Below, piece by piece: positions 1-6,019 of a DNA stretch of 64,000 nt; position 1 is the stretch's first letter; every line of letters begins with the position of its first letter. Position numbers and translations under genes: made by a program. This DNA comes from Cyclobacteriaceae bacterium. GTDB lineage: Bacteria > Bacteroidota > Bacteroidia > Cytophagales > Cyclobacteriaceae. Under the pieces are notes generated by a model. It saw only the letters and a list, made by a program, of their open reading frames with translations. It had not been told where the DNA came from and did not search any database. The stretch lies in the NCBI GenBank assembly GCA_027533395.1, contig JAPZUF010000004.1, forward strand, positions 62,001 through 126,000, given 5' to 3'.

Positions 1-344
1 GCGTTTTCTGCAATAAGCTGTTTAATATGCCTGTCTGACTTCATTACCTCGCCTGTGCGAAGCCAAAGGATGCCAAGGTCTAGTTGAAACAATAAATTGC
101 CAGGCTCTCTCTTAAGTTGTTTACGGAGGTATTCCTCTGCCTCCTTGTATTGTTGTAATTCTAACAGAGTATTAAAATAATTAATATGGATATAGTTGAT
201 GTTTTCATTTTGCCGCGCCAAGTCTTGAAAAATTTCTAAAGCTTTTTGTTTATCGCCTTTGTTGAGGTATTCATTAGCTAATTGAATATTGATTTGATCT
301 TGAGCTCTGCTTTGATTGAAAATCAATAGAATAGCAAAACACAT
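1..344 (-). CDS. Tetratricopeptide-repeat protein, N-terminal part (runs off the window)
   Basis: Reading the minus strand from an ATG at 344 gives an open frame of about 114 codons that leaves the window at position 1, so only the N-terminus is visible. It opens with a short hydrophobic stretch (MCFAILLIFNQSRAQ) that looks like a signal peptide ending in AQ. Helical pairs follow that read like TPR units (ANEYLNKGDKQKALEIF, LELQQYKEAEEYLRKQ). An AGGAAA ribosome-binding-like sequence lies just upstream. It is the most promoter-distal visible gene of the minus-strand run, separated from the Ig-like lipoprotein gene by 252 bp of AT-rich DNA. The function is unknown; TPR proteins usually mediate protein contacts, here probably in the periplasm. 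Confidence 0.6.
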   Translation of the reverse strand, partial: MCFAILLIFNQSRAQDQINIQLANEYLNKGDKQKALEIFQDLARQNENINYIHINYFNTLLELQQYKEAEEYLRKQLKREPGNLLFQLDLGILWLRTGEVMKSDRHIKQLIAEN

Positions 345-596
345 TGTGCATTTCCTTATAAGTATTAATATATATATATATATGTAATTGTTATTAGTAC
401 TGTTGATATGTGGATAGTTTTTGTTCACACTTTGTATGTTTGTCTTGTTGATAAAGTAAGTTAATTACTAATTGAATATCAAACTGTTATAATTTAATTA
501 ACAATTGGTTTTATTGTGTATAAGTGTTTGTTGATTAAGACTGGTCTCGTGTATGTTCATAACTTAATAGTAGTACACAAGTTTTATCAAGTTATT
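345..596. other. AT-rich intergenic region with (TA)n tract and DnaA-box-like sites
   Basis: This 252-bp spacer holds no credible gene. It contains an alternating TA tract at about 366-383. DnaA-box-like sequences are seen at 409-417 (reverse strand CTATCCACA, 8 of 9 to TTATCCACA), 515-523 (reverse strand TTATACACA, fits TTATNCACA) and about 421-429 (TTGTTCACA, weaker). A melting-prone TA tract next to DnaA-box-like sites is the composition expected of an unwinding element, but in AT-rich DNA such matches are not rare. It may simply carry the promoter of the TPR gene. Confidence 0.35.
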
Positions 597-2291
597 TTAC
601 TTTCTATTGGTTGATCCATTTTTGTTCTTATCCTTACCCATATTTTCCACACGAAATTCTGGTTTTATCAACAAGGGTCCATAGTCCCAATTTGATTTAA
701 CTGAGAATGTTTGCTTCATGTTATCATCAAAATAGAAGTATATAGGTTCTGCTTCTTCTTGAAGTGTTGGAATAGCAGCATCCCATTTTCTATTCTTATT
801 AAGATCTTTAACTAATCTGATTTTATATTCACCAGGAAGTACATTCTCAAATACAGTAGACTGTTTGCCGTAGATAGTTTGTATAACTTCATTTTTATCA
901 GATAATAATTCGGCATATTCATCTTCCTGTAAAGGTTCAATGTATATTTTAGCTAAATCTTCTTCTTTAAAAATTGTTAGTTCAATTCGTTTATTAGGAA
1001 TAGTGTCTTGATCGACACTAATAATACTTCCTTTACCAAATGTGAACGTAGCTTTTACTTTATTTTTTGGTTTAGTAGTTTTATCTAATTCAATAGTTTG
1101 AATTTTGTTTAAGGTTTTGTTGAAGTAAATGAGGTTTTTTAATGTGTCAATTTTGAGATCTTTTATTGTAACAGTTTCACGTGAAATAGAATCATAATGA
1201 ATATAAAGACTATCAAATAGAATTCTTTTTATTGGTTTGTTTATGGCGATATAGTTAGTGAGCAAATTATTCTTAGCGAATACATTTACTTTGCTTGTTT
1301 CTACTTTTATTTTATCAAGTCTTTTGGTTTCATATTGATGATTGAATTTAGCGTAGAAAGTGGTATCTATTCGTTGGTGAATTGTATCAGTGAAAGTTAG
1401 ATTTACTAAGGTGCTATCAGAATTTGAGTTATCGTAAATTTTAAATTCACTTTGATTGCTTTGAGCTGTAATAGTTAGGTTTTGTTTCTCTGTTTTGATA
1501 TTAACTTTCTCTGCAGATTTATTAAGTTTTATCGTAAAATAATTCTGCAGACTTCTCATTGAAATTACTTTAATTCCTCTGTTATCTACTTTTATTAGAG
1601 GCAATACAATGTTTACTACGTTATTATTTAGGTTGATTGGATTTTTAAGGTAGGCATACATTTCGTTTTGACTTTCCACAAGTAGATTATTGTTTTTGTC
1701 TGTGAATGCATAGATTAAATAATTACCGGATTTAATATTAGTGAAGATAAATTCACCTGTTTTAGCATTGCTTTTAGTGATAATCCTGGCTTTATGCTTA
1801 AACATATTAAAAGTATCACTTGCTGGTTGTAATGCAACGGTAACGTTATCAATTGTTTTGCCTTGTAATAAATCAAAAACCAGTCCTGAGATAGTGAGAG
1901 TATCGATTACTGGTCCTGTACTGAATGCAAGTTTTACATCTTGGGCAGGATTTTTCTCGGTTAGATCTTTAACTGCGTCTCTAAAGTTTATTGTATAGGT
2001 AGTGCTGTCTTTTAATTTTTCATTGAACTTTAAGAACACTTTATTTTTTCGATAATTGTATTCAACTTCTTTGATAAGGGGAGAAATAATAATTTGTTCT
2101 TTTGGTTTTTCTAATTGAATAAGTTCATCAAAGTTTAATTCAATAGTATTGTCCTTAAAGTTGGTTGTTTCAGGTTTTGGAGATGTTGATATTAACTTAG
2201 GAGGTGTTTCATCTTTAGGTCCACCGGTTGGTGTTGTTTGACTAGCACAACCAAAGCATACTATGATTAATAAGTTATATAAATACTTCAT
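597..2291 (-). CDS. Ig-like (Big_5/SbsA type) domain lipoprotein
   Basis: The protein has 564 residues. A lipoprotein signal ends at Cys15 (IIVCFGCAS), followed by a flexible segment and a Big_5-type Ig-like domain at roughly residues 30-130 (ETPPKLISTSPKPETTNF, IELNFDELI). A carboxypeptidase-regulatory-like beta-sandwich follows near 130-230 (TISGLVFD, IKSGNYLIYAFTDKNNN). The C-terminal part contains a second such segment (LPGEYKIRLVKDLNKNRKWD). It probably sits on the outer membrane or in the periplasm; the exact role is unknown. Its start overlaps the end of the methyltransferase gene by 4 bp (ATGA), so the two are translationally coupled at the distal end of the mnmG operon. A parS-like palindrome lies inside the gene at 1173-1188. 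Confidence 0.7.
   Translation of the reverse strand: MKYLYNLLIIVCFGCASQTTPTGGPKDETPPKLISTSPKPETTNFKDNTIELNFDELIQLEKPKEQIIISPLIKEVEYNYRKNKVFLKFNEKLKDSTTYTINFRDAVKDLTEKNPAQDVKLAFSTGPVIDTLTISGLVFDLLQGKTIDNVTVALQPASDTFNMFKHKARIITKSNAKTGEFIFTNIKSGNYLIYAFTDKNNNLLVESQNEMYAYLKNPINLNNNVVNIVLPLIKVDNRGIKVISMRSLQNYFTIKLNKSAEKVNIKTEKQNLTITAQSNQSEFKIYDNSNSDSTLVNLTFTDTIHQRIDTTFYAKFNHQYETKRLDKIKVETSKVNVFAKNNLLTNYIAINKPIKRILFDSLYIHYDSISRETVTIKDLKIDTLKNLIYFNKTLNKIQTIELDKTTKPKNKVKATFTFGKGSIISVDQDTIPNKRIELTIFKEEDLAKIYIEPLQEDEYAELLSDKNEVIQTIYGKQSTVFENVLPGEYKIRLVKDLNKNRKWDAAIPTLQEEAEPIYFYFDDNMKQTFSVKSNWDYGPLLIKPEFRVENMGKDKNKNGSTNRK
1173..1188. promoter_or_regulatory. parS-like palindrome (ParB binding site), within a coding region
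   Basis: AGTTTCACGTGAAATA matches the classical parS consensus TGTTTCACGTGAAACA at 14 of 16 positions, with an intact TTTCACGTGAAA core. It lies in the Ig-like lipoprotein gene, where it encodes a Ser-Arg-Glu triplet. On its own it would be weak evidence, but three similar sites occur within the next 7 kb and none was seen elsewhere in the window. Confidence 0.55.
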
Positions 2292-3154
2292 CTTGATGCA
2301 ATGTATATAAGGCTTGAATATTCTCCGGTTTTCTGTGCTTTCAAATTAGAGCGAAAGCCACGAATAAAACCTTTTAAAAATTTTAGAAAAGAATTATTCT
2401 TATTTGCTTCACTTAGTAAGGATACATAATAAGCATCAAATTTCATGGGTTCTATCTTTTGTATTACAAAGCCATGAAGTTGCAACAATCGTTCCATTGC
2501 TTTTCTGTTGAAATGCCACAGGTGTCTGGGAACATCATAAGCAGCCCAATATTGTTTGTAAAAATCTGCATCATAACTTTTATGATTCGGAACAGCAATA
2601 ACCAGTTTACCTTTTGGTTTTAAAAGTTTACTCAGTAAAGACAAGGTTTCGTTAGGCTCTGTGGTGTGTTCTAACACATGCCATAACGTTATTACATCAA
2701 ATGATTCATTAATACTTTGAGGTTTATCATAAACCTTACAAGTTGTTTGAGCTATTTTTCTTGCATTAGCATCTGGTTCATAACCTTTTACTTGCCAACC
2801 TTTAGTTTGTAAATAAGAAATCAAAGAACCGGTTCCACAACCGTAATCAAGAATTGTTTTTTGATTGGTTATGCTTTCTAACATTTCATGCTTCTGCTTA
2901 AGCGTAATTTTCCTCACATTTAGGTACAGAAGATTGATGAGATTATTTGCTTTGGATGTATGAGAAATATAATCTTCTGATTGATAATATTCACCTAACG
3001 TTTCATCTTCAGGTCTAGGACTTGTGATGATAACAGAACATTGATTACATTGAATTAACGAAAAGAGTTTTTGGCTAACTGTATAATCCTTACATGTAAA
3101 AAGAGTTGTGAATTGGTTTCCTCCACAAACACGACAAGTAGTTATGCTGATCAT
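2288..3154 (-). CDS. Class I SAM-dependent methyltransferase with N-terminal zinc ribbon
   Basis: The 288-residue protein starts with a zinc-ribbon-like module (Cys7, Cys10, Cys36, Cys39). A Rossmann methyltransferase core follows: motif I ILDYGCGTGSL near residue 100, the acidic post-I strand VKGYEPD, and FDVITLWHVLEH near 155. This architecture is common in Methyltransf_11/23-type enzymes that modify glycans, lipids or secondary metabolites; the substrate cannot be told from sequence. It overlaps mnmG by 4 bp upstream and the lipoprotein gene by 4 bp downstream, so all three are probably co-transcribed. The link to MnmG may only be operon sharing. Confidence 0.85.
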   Translation of the reverse strand: MISITTCRVCGGNQFTTLFTCKDYTVSQKLFSLIQCNQCSVIITSPRPEDETLGEYYQSEDYISHTSKANNLINLLYLNVRKITLKQKHEMLESITNQKTILDYGCGTGSLISYLQTKGWQVKGYEPDANARKIAQTTCKVYDKPQSINESFDVITLWHVLEHTTEPNETLSLLSKLLKPKGKLVIAVPNHKSYDADFYKQYWAAYDVPRHLWHFNRKAMERLLQLHGFVIQKIEPMKFDAYYVSLLSEANKNNSFLKFLKGFIRGFRSNLKAQKTGEYSSLIYIASR

Positions 3155-5016
3155 TTGCCCATGTAAACAGTTAAAATAGAAACATCAGCTGCAGATACAC
3201 CACTGATTCGTGAAGCTTGACCGATAGTATGAGGTTTAATCTTCTTTAATTTTTCTCTTGCTTCAGAAGATAATGCCTTAACCCGATCGTAATCAAAATC
3301 TTCTTTGATTCTATAATTTTCTAAAGCACTTATTTTGTCCGCTAGTTTTTGCTCGCGATCTACATATGTTTCATATTTAATATTGATTTCAACTTGTTCC
3401 AACTCCTCTTCATTAAATCCAGAAAGTTGTTGTTTCAATAAATCTGTGTGCTGAATTATTCCTTCAAAAGAAATCTGCGGTCTTTTCAGAAGATTCAACA
3501 GTGGCATTTTTTCTTTTATGGTTGTGCTTTCTAATTTTTCAAGGGTAGAATTGATTTCTTCCGGGCTGACTCTGATTTCATTAATTCTTTGAGTGAGTAG
3601 TTCGGTTTGGTTTCTCTTATGAATGAATTGTTGATACCTATTTTCAGAAGCTAAACCGATTTCATAACCTTTTTCTGTCAAACGAAGGTCAGCATTATCT
3701 TGTCTTAGTAAGATTCGATATTCAGCTCTTGAAGTAAACATTCTGTAAGGTTCTTCTGTGCCTTTGTTAACCAAATCATCAATTAATACTCCTATATAAG
3801 CCTCTGATCTTTTTAAGATAAAAGAGTCTTTTTCATTGATTTTTCTGTGAGCATTAATGCCCGCCATTAAACCTTGGCATGCAGCTTCTTCATAGCCTGT
3901 TGTGCCATTAATTTGACCCGCAAAATACAGATTATCAATGAGTTGCGTCTCTAAAGTAAGTTTGAGTTGAGTTGGTGGAAACCAATCATATTCAATAGCA
4001 TATCCTGGCCTGAACATGCGCGCATTTTCAAACCCGGGTATTCTAGTTAAAGCTTCATATTGAACATTTTCTGGTAAGGAAGTAGAAAAGCCATTTACAT
4101 AGATTTCCACCGTTTGCCATCCTTCTGGTTCTACAAAGATTTGGTGTCTTTCCCTTTCTGCAAAGCGATTGATTTTGTCTTCAATGGATGGACAATATCT
4201 TGGACCTAAACCTTTTATTCTTCCTTGAAACATCGGGCTTTTTTCAAAGCCCTCCTTCAGTTTATCATGAACCTTGTCATTGGTATAGGTTATCCAGCAG
4301 GGCAATTGTTTTTCAGGTGTTTTGGACTCTTTTAGATAAGAGAATTTACCCGGCTTTTCATCTCCTGGCTGTATTTCCATTTTAGAGTAGTCTAAGCTTC
4401 TACCATCCACTCTAGGAGGAGTTCCGGTTTTCATTCTGCCCGATTCGAATCCTAGGCTAACTAATTGTTCTGTTATTCCGGTAGCCGCTTTTTCAGCCGT
4501 ACGCCCACCTCCAAAATTCTTTTCACCTATGTGAATTAAGCCATTCAGAAAGGTTCCATTTGTTAAGACCACAGCTTTGCAAGGTATTTCAATGCCTAGC
4601 GCTGTTTTTACGCCCACTACCCTTTTGTCTTTAATCACAATTTCTCGGATCATTTCCTGCCAGAAATCAATGTTAGAAATAGCTTCTAAAGCTAAGCGCC
4701 ATTCTTCTGCGAAGCGCATTCTATCATTTTGTGTTCTTGGGCTCCACATGGCTGGTCCTTTAGAGCGATTTAGCATCCTAAACTGAATCATGGATTTATC
4801 GCTCACTATTCCGGAGAGACCACCTAATGCATCTATTTCTCGAACTATTTGTCCTTTTGCTACACCACCCATTGCCGGATTACAAGACATTTGTCCTATG
4901 GTCCCCATATTCATGGTAACCAACATTACTTTTGATCCCATGTTTGCTGCGGCAGCAGCAGCTTCACAGCCAGCATGTCCAGCACCAACTACAACAATAT
5001 CATATTCTTTAAACAT
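3151..5016 (-). CDS. mnmG: tRNA uridine-5-carboxymethylaminomethyl modification enzyme MnmG
   Basis: At 621 residues this is full length for MnmG (GidA), the FAD-dependent partner of MnmE that installs the cmnm5 group on U34 of certain tRNAs. The FAD dinucleotide-binding motif VGAGHAGCEAA begins at residue 10. Further family signatures are GGVAKGQIVREIDALGG, NGTFLNGLIHIG, YEEAACQGLMAGINA and EPYRMFTSRAEYRI, followed by the helical C-terminal domain. It is the first gene after a 173-bp leader that contains two parS-like sites, a DnaA box and a Bacteroidota -7 element. mnmG (gidA) is classically an origin-proximal gene in bacteria, which fits these sites. No mnmE is visible. Confidence 0.97.
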   Translation of the reverse strand: MFKEYDIVVVGAGHAGCEAAAAAANMGSKVMLVTMNMGTIGQMSCNPAMGGVAKGQIVREIDALGGLSGIVSDKSMIQFRMLNRSKGPAMWSPRTQNDRMRFAEEWRLALEAISNIDFWQEMIREIVIKDKRVVGVKTALGIEIPCKAVVLTNGTFLNGLIHIGEKNFGGGRTAEKAATGITEQLVSLGFESGRMKTGTPPRVDGRSLDYSKMEIQPGDEKPGKFSYLKESKTPEKQLPCWITYTNDKVHDKLKEGFEKSPMFQGRIKGLGPRYCPSIEDKINRFAERERHQIFVEPEGWQTVEIYVNGFSTSLPENVQYEALTRIPGFENARMFRPGYAIEYDWFPPTQLKLTLETQLIDNLYFAGQINGTTGYEEAACQGLMAGINAHRKINEKDSFILKRSEAYIGVLIDDLVNKGTEEPYRMFTSRAEYRILLRQDNADLRLTEKGYEIGLASENRYQQFIHKRNQTELLTQRINEIRVSPEEINSTLEKLESTTIKEKMPLLNLLKRPQISFEGIIQHTDLLKQQLSGFNEEELEQVEINIKYETYVDREQKLADKISALENYRIKEDFDYDRVKALSSEAREKLKKIKPHTIGQASRISGVSAADVSILTVYMGK

Positions 5017-5024
5017 AGTCTTAA

Positions 5025-5040
5025 CGTTTCACGTGGAACA
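5025..5040. promoter_or_regulatory. parS-like palindrome in the mnmG leader
   Basis: CGTTTCACGTGGAACA matches TGTTTCACGTGAAACA at 14 of 16 positions, and equally well the TGTTCCACGTGGAACA variant. It sits about 10 bp upstream of the mnmG start codon, 57 bp (edge to edge) from a second, better site. Confidence 0.75.
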
Positions 5041-5060
5041 TGCAATGGGTGTAACCCAAG

Positions 5061-5089
5061 TATTCCACAAATCCACAAGCTTATCCACA
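5061..5089 (+). promoter_or_regulatory. DnaA-box cluster between two parS sites
   Basis: Three TCCACA-type 9-mers follow each other on the plus strand: TATTCCACA (5061-5069, 7 of 9), AAATCCACA (5069-5077, 7 of 9) and an exact TTATCCACA (5081-5089). The exact match is the canonical high-affinity DnaA box. The cluster lies between the parS-like sites, inside the untranslated leader of mnmG. It may be part of an origin, or a site through which DnaA controls mnmG transcription. Confidence 0.6.
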
Positions 5090-5096
5090 AATCGTT

Positions 5097-5112
5097 TGTT
5101 CCACGTGGAACT
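5097..5112. promoter_or_regulatory. parS-like palindrome, best match in the window
   Basis: TGTTCCACGTGGAACT matches the parS variant TGTTCCACGTGGAACA at 15 of 16 positions and is a nearly perfect 16-bp palindrome. It lies between the DnaA-box cluster and the predicted mnmG promoter. Confidence 0.8.
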
Positions 5113-5128
5113 TAAACGAATTCATACA

Positions 5129-5136
5129 CAAAGATA
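5129..5136 (-). promoter_or_regulatory. Predicted mnmG -7 promoter element (TATCTTTG)
   Basis: On the minus strand TATCTTTG fits the Bacteroidota sigma-A -7 consensus TAnnTTTG exactly. A TTG at the expected -33 distance is not obvious. It would give a leader of about 100 nt that contains the DnaA boxes and both parS-like sites. Confidence 0.45.
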
Positions 5137-5189
5137 AAGCGAGTTGATTGAAAAGAGTCTTTAAATCGGTTTTGAATAGGTAATGAGGT

Positions 5190-5615
5190 TTACCAGTTCC
5201 TCTTTTTTAAATATAGGTCTTCTAAAGTGCGCATTTTTTCCTTTTCTGCCTTTTTCTTATCTCCATAACCACATAAATGCAATAATCCATGAATGATAAC
5301 GCGATGAAGCTCGTCTTCGAATCTTTGCTCGAATCGTAAGGCATTGTCTTTTACTCTATCGATGCTGATGTAAATTTCACCTATAATTTGCCCAGTGCTC
5401 TCTGATAAATCGAATGTGATAATATCAGTGTATGTGTCGTGATTTAAAAATTGAAGATTTCGTTCGTAAAGGGCTTCATCTGTACAGAAAATATAATCTA
5501 AAGACAGAATGTGTTTTTTTTCAGAGAGAGCGGTTTTTTCAACCCAAGCTTGAATGTTTCGACTTTGCGTAAGCCTGAATTTGAGGTTTTCGTAATGGAA
5601 TCGAACTTTTCCCAT
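5190..5615 (-). CDS. ybeY: Endoribonuclease YbeY (16S rRNA maturation)
   Basis: The protein has 141 residues, normal for YbeY, the metal-dependent RNase of 16S rRNA 3-prime processing and ribosome quality control. The family core is clear: TDIITFDLSE, GEIYISIDRV and the HGLLHLCGYGD motif (His109, His113). The third ligand of the usual HxxxHxxxxxH motif is not a histidine here; the sequence continues GYGDKKKAEKEKM. From memory, other Bacteroidota YbeY proteins also have HLCGxxDK at this place, so this is probably a phylum trait rather than damage. Its start codon overlaps the stop of the RsbW-like gene by one base (TAATG). Confidence 0.92.
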   Translation of the reverse strand: MGKVRFHYENLKFRLTQSRNIQAWVEKTALSEKKHILSLDYIFCTDEALYERNLQFLNHDTYTDIITFDLSESTGQIIGEIYISIDRVKDNALRFEQRFEDELHRVIIHGLLHLCGYGDKKKAEKEKMRTLEDLYLKKRNW

Positions 5616-6019
5616 TAGGCGTTCATGTAGAAGCTTAATTCTACAACCCGACCATTGTCTTTAAAATTGACATCGTCTGAAAGATGACGCATGAGAAATA
5701 TACCACGACCTCCTGGTTTATCTAGATTTTCAGGAGCAGTCGGGTCTGGCAAGGTGTGGAAATCAAAACCAGGTCCTTCATCTTTTACTACGAATTTGAG
5801 GAGATTCTCGTCCAGAGTTAAGCTGAGAAATACATTTTTTGATGAATCGGCTTTGTTACCGTGTTTAATGGCATTGTTAACGGCTTCGGTCACGGCTATC
5901 ATGATGTTGCCGTACATATCTTCGTTCAGGTGAAAACGCTCCTTGGCGTTGTCGATAAAACTCTCGATCATCCGAATATTATCGGAAATAGAAGGTATCT
6001 GAACACTAATACTATTCAT
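5615..6019 (-). CDS. RsbW-like ATP-binding protein (anti-sigma/serine kinase, HATPase_c_2)
   Basis: This 134-residue protein is a stand-alone GHKL ATPase domain of the RsbW/SpoIIAB type. The N box is AVTEAVNNAIKHGN, the G1 box DEGPGFD and the G2 box GGRGIFLMRHL. Such proteins bind sigma factors or phosphorylate STAS-domain antagonists. No STAS or sigma gene is adjacent, so its partner must be elsewhere, possibly the STAS protein at 40.4 kb. The gene overlaps the DUF4175-like gene upstream by 8 bp and ybeY downstream by 1 bp, so it is tightly embedded in the operon. It is similar in size to the second RsbW-like protein at 40009-40425. Confidence 0.85.
   Translation of the reverse strand: MNSISVQIPSISDNIRMIESFIDNAKERFHLNEDMYGNIMIAVTEAVNNAIKHGNKADSSKNVFLSLTLDENLLKFVVKDEGPGFDFHTLPDPTAPENLDKPGGRGIFLMRHLSDDVNFKDNGRVVELSFYMNA

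Noticed and set aside
435-442. TATGTTTG on the plus strand, an exact -7 match
   Set aside because: No plus-strand gene follows within reach; in AT-rich DNA such an 8-mer is expected by chance.
1741-1998. 85-residue plus-strand frame inside the Ig-like lipoprotein gene
   Set aside because: Hydrophobic and repetitive, fully inside a well-supported gene, no start context; a shadow frame. The same applies to the many other short frames inside genes.
4436-4455. Sequence resembling a tRNA T-arm (GATTCGAATCC)
   Set aside because: It lies in the coding frame of mnmG and no acceptor, D-arm or anticodon arm can be folded around it. No tRNA was found in the window.
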